This document shows, in pieces, positions 45,156-57,961 of a stretch of DNA of 64,000 nucleotides. This stretch comes from Gyromitra esculenta. Its lineage: Eukaryota; Ascomycota; Pezizomycetes; Pezizales; Discinaceae. A program made the position numbers and the translations under genes. The number at the start of each line of letters is the position of its first letter. Within the stretch, counting starts at the first letter, position 1. The stretch lies in the NCBI GenBank assembly GCA_038503075.1, contig JBCAML010000009.1, forward strand, positions 806,001 through 870,000, given 5' to 3'. The notes under the pieces were generated by a model. It was not told the DNA's origin. It saw only the letters and a program-made list of their open reading frames with translations, and did no database searches.

Positions 45156-47349
45156 TGATTTGCAATCGATATATCAAGGCCTGATACTGGTGCCCCTCCA
45201 TGACTGTCTGCCTACTCGCGCACTCGGGGGGTACATACGTATACATCCTTTCTGAATCAGACGCTTGACGCGCAGCCCCGTGCCTATCAAAAATAAAAAT
45301 AAAAAATAAAAAAATAAAAAGCCTCCGAGATCTATTCGCCTGGACCCTCAGTCCGTCTCGGTCTTTGCCAAGTCCCCATATCGATAGCTACATGTACTAT
45401 GTACTGACTGGTTCAGAAATCAGCCCGAAAGGAGGTTAAGCACTTTTGAAATACTTTGGAGATATGCACGTTTTGGCAGCTAACACTGGCGGAGGATGAT
45501 CCGAGAAAAGTGGTGAAGATCAGGAATAATGCACACGGATGATCAGGGATGGGAAGGGAGCGGGTGGGCAGTTTTTCGGCAAGTTTGGCAACCTCTTGCA
45601 GGCGCTTATGGGGACGAAAAGATGTACACCCGGTACATGAAAACATGCGTGCTTTAGATGAATAATTGCTGTAAATACATCCACACTAGGTATCACGGCC
45701 AAATCGGCAGGATTTGTTTGCTGCGCAAATTAACCAGAAATAAGGATGGTTTACTTTTTTTAAGTCTTTCCTGGGTCTTTTTTTGGAATTGTCTGAATCT
45801 GGATGATCCGTCTGGGGGGGGGATCGCAGATGGCGCTGTGCTGCGGGAGGGTAGGCGCTGGGTATTTCTGAGCACTGGACTGCGCGAGAAACATGTGCTC
45901 ACCTGACCCTGCCCCCCTAAACAGCGAGATGGCTACCGAGCAGAACAGGTCCAGCCACCACCCCACCAACCACGTCGAGGCGAGCGCGAGAGTGAACAAG
46001 AAGCAGCAGAGCAGAGTGGGCGAGAGACCAGAGCAAGGGCTCGTACTTGATTGAGCGCGATTGTCTCCCGTTGTTAGCAATTTAACCTCCGTCCGACCCA
46101 GCCAGCGACCCCGGGCGATCTCCCATCCTTTTTTTTTTTCCCTCTCCATCTGCTTTGATTTCGAGCCTCTACCGCCGTCGCTATCGACTCGCTCGCTTTG
46201 TCGATAGATCGTGGTTGGGGTTGTTCTGAGCCAGGCTGAACCACGCGCCGGAGTCCGGACGTAACCCGACTCGACCCCGATCGAGACAAAGGAAGGAAAG
46301 CCCGAAGAGTCGTCATACCACTCACCTAGCCCTGCCTCTTTTTATTTTTTATTTTTTATTTATTTTTTGTCTGTATTTCTTGCCACTAGAGCCATTCTTT
46401 GCACGGCCCACCACCATCGCGTTCTTCACCGCGACACACATCGGCTGCCAGCAAGATTGCGCGACGCGAGTGAGAGATCGAGGAAGGCCCAAGAGAGCTA
46501 GCGGAAGCAGATAGCGTGTAGCATTGAGAGCAGGGAAGAGAACGGGAGGGAGCGAGAGGGAGAAGGAAGAGCCTGGGGAAGTGAGCGAGCGAGCGAGAGC
46601 GACGTGAGCGACAGGGAGTGTGAGTTCGTGTTTCTTGCTTGACAGGGAAACGCGAGCGGGCGCGAGAGAGTCTGGAGGGACCCGAACGAGGAGAGAACAA
46701 GCAACAGACAGACAGACAGACTCTCGATACAAGAGGGCGAGATTGAAGAGCGAGGTGAGTTTAAACATGCTGCCCGTGTTCCATCACCACAACATCATAC
46801 ATATATCCACCGTATTCTCCCCGGTCGCCGTCGGTTTCCCATCATTGGTTCTGTCTGTTGCTGCTGCCCGTTCATGTATCTGCCCTCTCTTCTGTCCGTC
46901 TGCCAGTCTCTCGTCGTCAACGCTCGCATTCGCGTTCCCACCGTCCATCCCCATCCACATCCACACTCACATAATTCCACATCGACACCGCCGCCAGCAC
47001 CAGCATCCTCTCCCCTGCCTCCTTCCCGCGCTCATTAATTTTTCTACATTCACCCGTCCCCAAAACAGCAACGTCTGTTCCCGTCAAAGACAACAAACCT
47101 CCCCTCTCCTCCCCGTTCGTCTTTCCTTTCCCTTTTTTCCCTTTTATTCCCCCACACCCCTACAGCCATCCACAACAACCCTCTGCCACACTCGCTCCCC
47201 TTCCCACACCACCCACCCCCCCTCTCGCCCCCTCCGTCTCGGACAAACCACCCACAGCCCAGCCCACCCCACTGCAAGGTCGCGGGGCAGACCTTTCTGC
47301 CCACACGCTCCCGTGACTCTCTCCGCTGCCTGCTGCTGCTACTAGCCCG

Positions 47350-47357
47350 ATCACGTG
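47350..47357. promoter_or_regulatory. ATCACGTG E-box upstream of CBF1
   Basis: Exact match to RTCACRTG, the yeast CBF1 (CDEI) consensus, 376 bp upstream of the CBF1 start codon. It could mediate autoregulation; this is inference. Confidence 0.45.
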
Positions 47358-47468
47358 TTGACATTTATCTCGTCTAAAGCTTTCCACTTCTTGTCTCTCC
47401 GAATAAAACCGCCAGCGCCCATCTCTCCCTCCAGGCCCTAACTGCCCCCCACCCCCGGAACACTCTCA

Positions 47469-47525
47469 ACCACCACCACCACCACCACCACCACCACACC
47501 CCAACCCCAACCCCAACCCCAGCCC
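47469..47525. repeat. CCA and CCCCAA microsatellites in the CBF1 leader
   Basis: About nine copies of CCA followed by four of CCCCAA, in the likely 5' untranslated region. Confidence 0.7.
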
Positions 47526-47732
47526 CAAATATCAACAACGCCTTCAATAAAAGTCCTTCGCTGCTGTCCCTTTTTCTCGAGTTGGTGATCCTGCTTAGCT
47601 ACTTATACTTAAATTTCATACATAATATCTGCTGCCGTTTGGTGGCAGCCACGATAACAAGAGTTTAACAAAAAAGCCAACCCCCCCCCCCCAAAAGAGC
47701 GCCAACAAAACGGACAGCAACGGATACAACGA

Positions 47733-48890
47733 ATGCCGATGGGCGACCAGCACCACGATCTCTACCACGACGACCAAGCCGACGGCCGGCAACTGCAGCA
47801 ACCTTCCCCGGTGTCTCATCTTCAAGATCCAACCACCGGTGCGTCGGCTTCCACGTCACCGCGACTCTCCAACGCGTCGGCTTCTCACAAGAGAAAAAGG
47901 GACTCGATCGACGATTCGGAGGGACGAGAGGACGAGAGGTCTGTGCGGGAAGGCAGCGGTAGTGGTCGAAGACCATCTTTTAAACAGTCGTCTCCCAACC
48001 TTTCCAACGCTGGCTCATTTATGCCAGTAAATACCAACTCGAAGGTAAACCAGGCTGGAAGTCCCTACGGCTATCAGCCGATGAGCAACTCTCAATCTCC
48101 CCTGGCGACGATGAATGGCTCAACCAATGCAGATGCCGCAAATGCCGCATTGGTTGCTGCTGGGGCGATGAGCGGGATGCTACCTCAGATGACTGTCCCG
48201 CAGTCAACATCCATGGGGTTCGTCCCGGTGGATGGAGGCGGAAAAACCGGAGAGCACGGACAACTAGACAACACGTTTGGAGCTCTATCGCCTCCACCGG
48301 TAGAAGGGCATACTGAAGGTGTAGGCGGGAATCACAACGCTCCCGGAAATCATAGTCACCACGGATCGCCACCAGTGGGGTCGTCGGGCAATCCAAATCC
48401 GAAACCCCAGGTTGGAACAGAAGAATGGCACAGGGTACGGAGAGATAACCACAAAGAAGGTACGTCCGTTTTTCAAAATTTCTTTGCCTGGGAAATCGCT
48501 CGTGCCTCTTCGTTCTATAGTGTAAACTGCTAACAGAGTTATTTTCTTCCTTTCAAAAACATAGTCGAACGACGACGCCGAGAGACCATCAACGAAGGCA
48601 TTAACGAACTTGCCAAAATTGTGCCTGGCTGCGAAAAGAACAAAGGCTCCATCTTGCAACGCGCTGTTCAATACATACAACAACTGAAAGAAAATGAAGC
48701 TGCTAATATCGAGAAATGGACTCTCGAGAAGATCTTAACGGAGCAAGCCATCTCAGAACTGAGTGCAAACAACGAAAAGCTACAAAAGGAATGTGAAAGA
48801 GCATGGCGAGAGGCGGAAACATGGAAGAAGAGTTGTTTGCAAGCTGGTGTGACAAGGGATGGTGGCGCCCAGGCCGGTGGATCGTCATGA
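47733..48890 (+). CDS. CBF1: bHLH transcription factor, Cbf1 type
   Basis: Cbf1 binds RTCACRTG, acting at methionine/sulphur genes and, in yeast, at centromeres. Two exons (47733-48459 and 48565-48890) join in phase to 350 residues. The first 220 residues are Ser/Pro/Gln/Asn-rich and disordered, with a basic SHKRKRDSIDD patch. The bHLH starts just before the intron: GTEEWHRVRRDNHKE | VERRRRETINEGINELAKIV, the fungal Cbf1 signature, with the His/Glu/Arg base-contact residues. Loop and helix 2 follow (GCEKNKGSILQRAVQYIQQL). A leucine-zipper-like coiled coil ends the protein (EKILTEQAISELSANNEKL). The intron after the first basic residues sits where it does in other filamentous fungi (family knowledge). 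The N-terminus could start further upstream only if a spliced leader exon exists; none was seen. Confidence 0.92.
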
Positions 48891-51065
48891 CACCTAGATA
48901 TTTAGGCTTGTTGGGATATTAAAAGAACAAAGGATGTCTGAAAGTCATATCGTTGGGAGTGGACGCCAGTTCAGGATGACGGGAAACATGATACCCATGA
49001 TACTCCAAACGTTGAAAAAAAAAAATACGAACTCACGATCACACAAACGATTGGCGCCAACATCCTTCCCCCCCCTTTCGGTGTTATTTCTCCAGGTTTA
49101 AACTTGCAGAAATGATCTTTTATTCTTATTTATCTCCAGCTTGCTTTTTTTTTTTTTTAAATACATCTGCTGCGTCTCATATCTGTTGGAGCATCATTGA
49201 TCTTAGCCAGTCAATTGGAAATTATTTCTGGAAGCAGAGATGATTGGTAGTATCGGATGGGATTGCGTCTTGTTTGCCTAAGATACTTTATTCAATATCT
49301 CGCTCCATATCATGATTTTCTTTCTTTTCTTTCTTTCCTGCCTGTGTCTCAATGTGCTGAACCTGAGGTTGCTTTATGCCTTATCGTTTCATTTAATTTT
49401 TCATACTCATCTTTTTAGGGGTTATTTGCTTGATTACGATTACAAAGTATCAGGTGTTTACGCGTCCGGTGGGACGATTAATGAGCCAGTCACTTTTGCT
49501 GATTCAATCAGAGGTCATGGGTGTTTTGTTTTTCTCTTGTGGGAGTTTGGCATTCTCTATGGCGCGGTATTTCTCGTCGATTCGAGTTTATCTTCTTACT
49601 TTCGTTTCTAGTCGATGATGCTGCGGATTTGTTCGTTCTGGTACTTTTCTGCTTTCAATACTTGTTTGGGCTAACACTCCTATCATGCTTACGTTCTCCC
49701 ATGGGTCTGTCTCATTGGTCTTAACTACTTCGTGGTACATAAAGGGTTTTTTTTCTCTTCCTTTCTCTCGGGTTTCTTTCTTACTGGGCGAACCATATGG
49801 CTCGTCTGTCCTGCCGTTAACCTATTTCCCTTTTTCCGGATTATGTTTGTCTTTCTTTCGTTTTTATTTTGTTTCCGGGGAAAGCGAACCTGTAACTGTA
49901 CGTATGTAGGCTTTTTTTTTCTTCTCCGTTTCTTTTTTTTTGTTTCTTTTTTTTTTTTTCGTTCTATCCGTTTACGCTTCGTTGTGTGTCCTCCCCCCCC
50001 TCTCTTCCCGTTCGTCTTCGGACCCGGTTTTTGCGAATATCATATCTTAAGTTCTTCATCCCCTGATCTGATCTTTCTAGATCTGTACATATCATACACA
50101 CCCGTATATACGTACACGGAGATGAGCCGGGTTGGAGAAGTGGCACTTTTCTTTTTTTTCTCTCTCTCTCTCTCTCTCTGAAATGTCCACCCCCCTCGTC
50201 TCAACCCGATTTCGATCCCAACTTGGTGATGTTCTATGTTCCGAAGCCACCTTCGTCAGACCCCACTTTGGGCGTCCTTGGCCCACCAGATATTAATGCA
50301 TGACGTGCTCGTGCGTGCATAAGTTACGTGTTGCTTGTGATTGTGGAATTGCGGGGGAACTGCGGGGAGGAATGGAACAAAGACGGGCCGAGAAAAGAAA
50401 AGAAAAAAAAGCGAAAGCTGTGTTGCTACAGCCAGACAGCCACTAGGTACTACAACAGCAGCAAGCGTAGGGTTGAAGGTGATATTAAAGTTAGCATCCA
50501 ATGGCACTGTATCCGTTATTATCACGTTACAGTAAGAGCAGTATACGAGAGTAGCGTATTTATTTAATTAGAGTACACTTCCACCAGGGAAGGACCTTTG
50601 GTCTGTTCTTTCCTTCTTACAAAAAGGTACTTTGCGCACACGCGTCCCATCCTATCCCATGCCCCTGAGCAATGCTATATCTTACAAGAAGATGGTAAAT
50701 TTAAAATAAATAAAAATAAAAGGGCCAGTTCTTGTAACAAAAAAGGAGACTGAAACTGAAACAAATAAAAATCGATAAAAAACCAACATGCTAAAAGCCG
50801 CCGAAGGAAAAAAAGACACCCCCAGTACTCCATGTTGAACCCCAGCTTGTTTGTTCCAAACCTGCTGCCAGCTATTTGTGACCGCCCAAATGTATGCATA
50901 ACCATGCCGCCGCGCGCCATTTCAAAATTTCAAAACAACGGGTTCTTGCATCAGTTCGTGATTCATCCTTTCCTCGCTTCCCTTATTGGAAACCCCCTCC
51001 CCCTGTCTTACTCGTTTTTTGCAGACACATTACATGGCATAGTGTGCCATTCGCCGTTTCGTTTC
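48891..51065. other. Convergent 3' region between CBF1 and NTA1
   Basis: About 2.2 kb without a supported gene. It is T-rich, with long T runs at 49145-49160 and 49910-49960 and a TC run at 50159-50179. ORFs here (for example 49732-50181) are low-complexity Phe/Ser products of the T-rich strand. The first several hundred bases are probably the CBF1 3' untranslated region. Confidence 0.5.
50159..50179. repeat. TC dinucleotide repeat
   Basis: About ten copies of TC following a T run. Confidence 0.75.
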
Positions 51066-52404
51066 TCATCTTCGTCTTGAATTCTTTCCGGGTCCTGGAA
51101 CTTCGCATACGAGCAGGTCTTCCGTCCCTCTTCCCAGACAGCCATACACTTTCACGTTGCCCTTGCTCACACCCACAACAACGGAAGTCCCGGCGTAGGA
51201 TGCCTCCCGTTCGATCCCTATCCTGTTGCAGGCAACGAAAATGGTCTCTCCTGACCGACCTTGGGGGCCTTGATCGAGAACAGGCTGCAGGCGCTGAATC
51301 CAGTATGCGAGTGTGTCGGCGTCAGGAACTTGTGCTTGATCTACCAATGATGATTGAGGTTGGGATGTGAGCCAGGCCATTGGCATCAGTACAAGATCTG
51401 CTTTGCTATCAAGTACATGGTGTGCGAATTCATAGTTCTCGAATGGTGTTTCGAATCGTCGCGGATTAAGATCCATACCTACGATAACAAAACGTTAAAA
51501 AGACGTTTCTTTTGTTTTCCTTTTCATCGCAACTCGCCCACGAGAAAAGGCACTTTTTTTCGCAATAGATAACTGTTAAGGGAACTTACATATCCCCATT
51601 GCAAGTCTCCCCAGACCATCGGGCATCTCCCCAGCAAAGAATCCTTCCCTTCCCTCTTCAGCCCAGGTCTCGTCGGTATTGAATAGAAAGCTCTTCCTGT
51701 AATTTACAAGCACGTTCCCCTTGGGTGATACAAGGACGGCTGAGTTATACCGGGACATGGAGCCTTGTGGCGATGAGGGCGAATGTGCGCAATATTCGGG
51801 ATATCCCAATGCTACGTAACATCCAAGGCGCCGGGCAATTGAACGTGCCCATACTGTGGATGGACCTGCAGCTGTTGGTTCTAGATGAAATTCGATTTCA
51901 TCGGCGGATTTGAAATTGTAACCTAAAAAAAACGTGGGTGTCAGCTGAACATAATTCTTGGCCAAGTATTTCACTTAGAACCAACGGTAGGGACATGATA
52001 TCATACATGGATGAGATGGGGGAGGGTATAATAGGCAGACAATGCATTTGATCGTAAATGGAGGATATGATGGAACATAAATGTACACAGTGAAATTTTA
52101 AGTTTAAAATAGGAGTAGGTGTGCCATTGGTATAACAACGAATAAAAACGCACCTGAAAATGCCATTTCGGGAAGAATTAGTAGGTCAATGTCGACCGGG
52201 GCAGCTCGCGAGATTATTGTTTCCGCCCTCTTCAGGTTGTGAGCTATATTCCCCAGCTGGGGATTGAACTATAGGCAAATTAAAACGTAAGCACTTTTTG
52301 CCATAGAATCAACAGCAACCGCTAGACAGATAGGATAATGGTAATGGTGAGGATGAACGGGATATTATTTGATATTTGCTTACCTGTAGGCATGCGATCT
52401 TCAT
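51066..52404 (-). CDS. NTA1: Protein N-terminal amidase (carbon-nitrogen hydrolase family)
   Basis: Nta1 deamidates N-terminal Asn and Gln, creating tertiary destabilising residues for the Arg/N-degron pathway. Four exons (52404-52384, 52268-52154, 51922-51590, 51478-51066) join in phase to 293 residues. It starts MKIACLQFNPQLGNIAHNLK. The nitrilase triad is intact: Glu in LLILPEMAFSGYNF, Lys in LVNYRKSFLFNTDETWAEEG, and Cys in MGICMDLNPRRFE. Other family blocks are GYPEYC, SPKGNVLV, ADLVLMPMAWL and IFVACNRIGIE. The GICMDLNP context is specific for Nta1 rather than other nitrilases. The short 21-nt exon 1 is supported by the MKIACLQ | FNPQ match. Intron 3 splits the codon of the catalytic Cys. 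Yeast Nta1 is longer (457); filamentous orthologues are near this size. Confidence 0.92.
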
Positions 52405-55400
52405 GGCTGCTGGCCTCGACGGTGCGGGAACTTGAAATTGGGGATGTGTGGGATCCGAAAAAACGGCTGGTGTTCGGAGGTGTGTGAGGAGAGAAAGTTG
52501 GGGAGAACGGAGGGGAAGGGACGAGGCTGAGAAGGCAGATATCGGAAGCCGAAGGAGAAGGAGGAGAACGGAGGGAAAGGTTTCGAGAGCCGCTGGGCGG
52601 AGAGTGGGTAGTTTTAATAGGGCAGCAGCAGCAGTAAGAACAATTATTGAGGGGGTGAGCAAGGTCAAAAGCGTCGTTTCGGACAGATGCAGAATGCTCG
52701 AGAGCTCTTTTACAATCTAACCCGACGAGGACACTGACTGAGCTGTGATGGGCACAACTTTCACAGCCAACGTCGCACCGAGGATAATGCGGTAATGGAA
52801 CGTAGTAAAACCGACGATCGCAGCCTCCTCCAACGGTTATAATATATCTCCAATTGTAGTAGCGTCTGGAACGGGAGGAGGATAACAACGGGAGGGAGAC
52901 GGTGAGTTGGGGGTTGTCTATGATAACGACATGGACAGATGTTGTGCGCTGTGCGCTGTGCTATGCTCACTTTTCACTCCCTCTCTACACCTTGCTCTGC
53001 CCTGCTCTGTTCTGCTCTGCTCGAAGAGGGTGGGCTAACCCATGTCTCTGACAGCTTTCAGCGTTAGGGACAAAACTCATACTCATTGTTCTGGGACACC
53101 TCTGTGGCTGCTGGGTTCGGGAATGTCAAGAAGAAAAGTGGGGCCCCGCGCTGCTTGGCAAGGAACAACGCTGTCACACCAAAGAAAAGAAGCGATTGAT
53201 GGGCAGGAGATCCGAGAGGACCACTGAGAGACGCAAAGCAGGGGATGACAGGGAAGGGGGGGAAGTGGGAAGGTGCCTCTCGACTGCTTCGCACAGCCCA
53301 AACACATCTCCGAGAATCTGGAGTGCATGTCGGTAACCGATAAGAGGGAGGGAAAAGAAAAGAGGGAGGGAAAAGAAAACAAAAAAAAACAAACAGGAAC
53401 TACAGGGGCCGTGTTAGGGGAAACCAGAGAAAGAACGTCAACGGTCGCGGAATAATGCCTAATGCAGGTATTCACGGCCAGAGATGCCTGAATGTTCCTG
53501 GCCCCCGTGTACAAAACTTCTCAACTCTGCTAGACCAAAATCTCGCAGGTGGTATCGCCACGATGGCGAGGAGAGAAACACCTCCAGAAGTACCGGCACA
53601 GCGACGGCGGTACAACAAATTTCCGTCTCATACTGTTCGAACCGAAAAGCGGGGAAAGGGCAGCAGCCGTGACGGGCTGAGGGATGTACTGTATAGTATG
53701 CATAAATTTCTGACTATCCCCAGCCTGGGGATAACTACGACAGGAGAAGAAACTCGAAGGGGAAAGAAGGCAGCAAGGTTTAGTAGAGCGGAGCTCGCAC
53801 AAGGGTGTCCGAGAGAGAATGGATTAAAAAACTTTTATATTAACTGCAGCTTTTATTGTATTGGGTGTGAGTGGCGCGGCCTTCTTCAGGTCCTCGTGAT
53901 GAATTCTGCCAGATGGAAAGCATCAGAGATTTGACCAAGAATTTGTTGAGTATGGATCATGATGTCTTCTGCGTCCTCCAGATGGCAAGCAAGCACAAGG
54001 CTGGGAGCCTGGATTTCATACCAATGTGAACCCCAGCCCAAGAGGACATACATCCCGGGACAGTCGCCATGAGGACACACATAGAACTCGTGGACGTTCC
54101 CCAACGGAAAAACAAGGTACCTACATGTATTTACATGCACAATGCCATTGCCTGTATTGCATCCACATCCAGAGGTTTCCTCAAACCCACCATTTGGGTT
54201 TCATAACGTCTAGACTCGTGATCCATGAACGGGTTAATTGCCCGCCAGGCACTTTACGTCTTTCAAGCCACAATCTGCCTGCAATATCCGTGTGATAATA
54301 CATGGCCATACGAGTTCTTCTTTTCTCGGCTTCCTGCGAAGATTGATTGTTTCTTCGGAGATACCGTCATTTGTTCTAGGCGCCATACTGGCAGAATTAT
54401 ATGTGGATTCTGCAAGTCTCCATACAAGGCTTGAGATACCACATGGCATGGGTGACAACAACTCACGTCCATGGACTACATTTACTGATATTGGAACTTT
54501 CGTGGATGGTTTGGCCCAGGGGAAAAGATTGGCATTTATAGTTACCACTCCCCTCACTAAGAACTCCCCTCTCAGGACCCCCGAGCCCCGACAGGCCGCA
54601 TATTAATTCGAATTGCTCATAGATTAACTGCTTTCTCAGCATTATGCCATTCATCGCTCAAGGAAACTGCAGTGCAGATTATATTCCTCTTAAAACATTA
54701 CCCATACTTATACGTGATCTACAGAACGACGCGATATGCCTTGTTCCCTTCGTATTTTGTTCTGTTTATAGTACCGTATGTCAGGTCAACGAAACAAGCT
54801 TACATGTATGAGAAAGTGTGGCATTTTTTGTTTACCCAGCCCATCCTAATAGAGTACATGCTCCACCAGGATAGTAGCATTTACTGATCGTGGCTGATAT
54901 TCGAATCCCGTTCACCGGAGAAATAGTGACTCTGCGCATATGACCTAAAGCCTAGCGACAGAATACATTGCAAGACCCATGTTATGGTACACTCAGGGAA
55001 CACAAAACGTGATCTTCATGCGTCATGATCCAAAAATCTTGTTGGCTGGACAGCGAGGCCCCTTAACGACAGCGCAGCAATAGGGGGTAGACCGAAGCGA
55101 TATAGGCTGAAAATAAAGACTTCGAGTATTCGAAATTAATATCTTAGTCAATCGAGACTAAAAAGGTACCGATGTCGAATGGTGTATTTGGTAAATCTTA
55201 AAATAAATTATGGTGGGGTTTCTTTTTACTACATATGATATTTCTTTTTCCCCACAATTTTTTTTACCAGGTTTTGGATCGCGATGCATGCATTTGCACT
55301 CTACTCGTATTCTCACGACGTTTTTAAAATGGGCCAGGTCTGCATACCATATAAACTGCCCTGAACCTACCTCTTTTATATGGGATGCAAAGGTAGCCCG

Positions 55401-55743
55401 TTTTGAAAACGCCCTGAGAACAGGAGCAGTATATTTTTAAAAAACTTTCCTATCCATCCCCGTACCGGCAAGAGAGAATCACCCCCGCCGCGATCGTTAG
55501 CGGAAATGATACGGGCTGCAAAAACACCTCCTCCAGAACATCGTAACCGAGAACCAGACTAGCGAGATCAGATCGGTTTTGTCCTTGCTAGTGCCAACCC
55601 GGGGATCTCGGTTGGGTAATGCAATAATGTGGACTATTATGAAGCTTGGTTCTTGGTCTGGTTTCAAAAAAACATTTCTTGGTAGACACAGAGTAAAAAG
55701 GATTAAGTATAATAAGGAAAAGCCCCAACTCGTTTGTCGACAC
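52405..55743. other. NTA1 promoter and intergenic DNA
   Basis: About 3.3 kb with no confident gene. Plus-strand ORFs at 53455-53934 (159 codons) and 54238-54606, and minus-strand ORFs at 52322-52888 and 54234-54557, have no recognised motif. A 22-bp near-perfect duplication of GAGGGAGGGAAAAGAAAA lies at 53344-53382. Two TACATGTA palindromes occur (54122, 54801). A minus-strand segment at 53886-54140 is listed as a doubtful CDS. Confidence 0.45.
53886..54140 (-). CDS. Doubtful hypothetical protein segment
   Basis: An 84-codon minus-strand ORF with protein-like composition (for example GWGSHWYEIQAPSLVLACHL, EDAEDIMIHTQQILG). It could be the last exon of an unrecognised gene whose other exons lie at 54234-54557 on the same strand, but no splice links were established and no family is recognised. 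It may be chance. Confidence 0.22.
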   Translation of the reverse strand: MHVNTCRYLVFPLGNVHEFYVCPHGDCPGMYVLLGWGSHWYEIQAPSLVLACHLEDAEDIMIHTQQILGQISDAFHLAEFITRT

Positions 55744-56263
55744 CTACTCCCTGGCGCTGTCGCTGCCATCACGAGGCCGATACTCGATCTTATTGTCGGC
55801 GAGAATAATGATGACCTCTTCTGGGAGCTGTACTCGGAGACTCCGTTAGTCAAATATATATATTCACCTAAGCCTGCGACCCCTGCCTCTCGGCACAGTC
55901 AACAGAAACAAAGTCCCCACTCACATTTCCGCTGACTTTCACCGCGTACATGCCCCTAACAAAGCCATCGAGTCTTTGCCACTTTGCTACCCAAGATTTC
56001 GTAGGTTCTCGCAGAGTAATCAGTCCTTCAAATACGGGTGAAGTACAGTCCTCAACCAGGTCAGCTTGCCCACGATAGTGGAGCATCTCTTCGCAGTTTG
56101 GGCATCCTTCTTTGACAAATCTCTAGAGAATCGCAGCCGTCAACTCGGTCAAGAAACGTGGCCTAATGGAGGGATTGTAGTATACCTGTTGAGTTTGGAC
56201 AAGAGAGCAGACCATGCAAGCTCGCAGGTTACGGTACTGACTGGTGGTGACGAAGTTGGACAT
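55744..56263 (-). CDS. SPT4: Transcription elongation factor Spt4
   Basis: Spt4 pairs with Spt5 (DSIF) on RNA polymerase II and supports elongation and pericentromeric chromatin. Three exons (56263-56186, then a 198-nt exon starting just below 56126, and a last exon ending at 55744) join in phase to 119 residues; yeast Spt4 has 102. It starts [20 protein letters not shown]. The zinc site is two Cys pairs, ACMVCSLV and [48 protein letters not shown] and the end [15 protein letters not shown] complete the fold. The last intron has a GACTAAC branch site, and skipping it leads quickly to a stop. It is isolated, flanked by repeat-rich DNA on its right. Confidence 0.93.
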
Positions 56264-56440
56264 TGTACCTGGTGTACCTTGGGGTAGTTGGTGGAGATTT
56301 GAACGAGCGTAGGAGACAGAGAGCTATATCTCAAGTGCCTGAACCTTCAGCTTGCTGGCTGATGACTAAGCTATCGTACCATACCATTTTGGGCTAGCCG
56401 AAACCTTAATTTCTCAACACCAAAATCCAGGCACCAGACA

Positions 56441-56662
56441 GTATACCGTTGTATTTGGCGAATAAGCCCTGGGCTTAAAGTAAAGTAGTGAGAAAGAAGG
56501 CGGCGGAGAGAGCTAATCAAATAATATTGACTCCGTTAAAACAGGAAAGTGCTAGCAGTAACCCCAACCATGAGGTTCTAATTGGCTTGTTCCCACGCCT
56601 TCTTTCTCACTACTTTACTTTAAGCCTATGGGCTTACTCGCCAAATACAACGGTACTATACT
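56441..56662. mobile_element. 222-bp foldback element with about 64-bp arms
   Basis: Left arm begins AGTATACCGTTGTATTTGGC; the inverse of the right arm begins AGTATAGTACCGTTGTATTT. Both run through GGCTTAAAGTAAAGTAGTGA to GAAAGAAGGCG. The arms differ by a few substitutions and small indels. The central 95 bp are unique. No transposase; MITE-like. Confidence 0.75.
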
Positions 56663-57961
56663 CTTCGCGTATGTCTCATGACCAAGAAGATGTTCTTGCC
56701 TTCGTGAGACAGGCAGGTTGATAAAACCCTTCCTTTTATCTCTGCTTTCGGTGTTTCGTATTAAGCAGGTATTGTTTTAGAATAAACGTAACGTTGTGGA
56801 ACGAGACCCTAGAGATATAGAATTCCTTTACTGATTGACTTGATTCCAATATATTATTGACGGATCATACAACATAGATTGGAAACAACTAGCTAGAGAC
56901 CCCTGCTAATTTCTAGATATCTCTCGTGCTGCTTATAAATGGTTAAAGAGCTTACTTCCGGCATGCAATGCTAGACGCGTATATGGACTGGAAGCAGTAA
57001 GAGCTGAAAGCGTCCACTGACGAATCTGGATCCGTGAAACAAAGGTTTTAGCTATACATAGGGCACGATGCAGCCCAGCTATTCGAGAATTAATTCATAC
57101 AATCGAGTATATTCAACATATAAGCAGTAATAAAACCCAGTGATATCGTATAAAGTAAATGCCAACCGTTAGCTGCACCCCAATAGGCTGGAGTTTTAGT
57201 CTTCATGTCGTAATTCAACGTACGTATAATATACGACACCTAATTACCTTGATTACTGGATCACCTTAACTTATTGTATTTACTAATCTACGTGAGCCAC
57301 GGAATTCCCCATCGATTTCAAGCCTACGCGTAGTAACTTCCACCACTGTTTGCGTACGTGTGATCTCTGTATGCTCTTATCTAGAACCCAACCATCACCG
57401 ATCGTCACGTCACTGTATATAGAGTATAGCAATTCATATATGGGCTCCGCGGCCGATCGAGGCATCCTCATCCAATCTAAAGACAGCTACCCGCTGTCGA
57501 ACGGGATAGATTAAATACCGACTGGGATCTGGCCGCTTGCCGGAGATATCTATCGATACATGCTCAAGTTCTTATCACTATATATCTGCCGCTTCAGGTG
57601 ATCCCAAGCTCGGCTGATGATGCCGAAGCGCACGTACTGAATTAATCCATTGTACCTGCATCGATGTCAAAAACGGGGTGGTGATTTTCGGCAGTACATA
57701 TGCATATAGTTGATCGCTGCCGCTCTAAGGGCATCCCAGACATAAAATACATGTATATTCTGACTCTGATCGAAGTAGTTGAGAGTACTTATGCATTTAT
57801 CTGTGATTTAATGTCGTTTTGGCCTTGAATGACTATAGATCTCACTACATGAACGTTTCAAGTTACCCAGTGTATCATGGCTGCTACTGGCGTTATGATA
57901 ATTCCCTCTGGCGATGTTGGTAATATAAGTGGGATACGGGGCGGCGGATGGAACTCGTATA

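Larger units (their letters stand above)
41791..47732. other. Long non-coding stretch and CBF1 leader
   Basis: Almost 6 kb without a supported gene. Many ORFs of 60-140 codons occur on both strands, but none carries a family motif; the 241-codon plus-strand ORF at 46620-47345 and those opposite it are low-complexity products of a pyrimidine-rich region. The part from about 46900 to 47730 is C/T-rich on the plus strand and is likely the promoter and long leader of CBF1. Simple repeats at 43578-43630, 45112-45155 and 47469-47525 are listed separately, and a further AAAAAT run lies at 45290-45320. A 78-codon minus-strand ORF (42284-42517) is unplaced. Confidence 0.45.

Noticed and set aside
46620..47345. 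241-codon plus-strand ORF upstream of CBF1
   Set aside because: Low-complexity Pro/Ser/His sequence from a pyrimidine-rich leader; no motif and no link in phase to CBF1.
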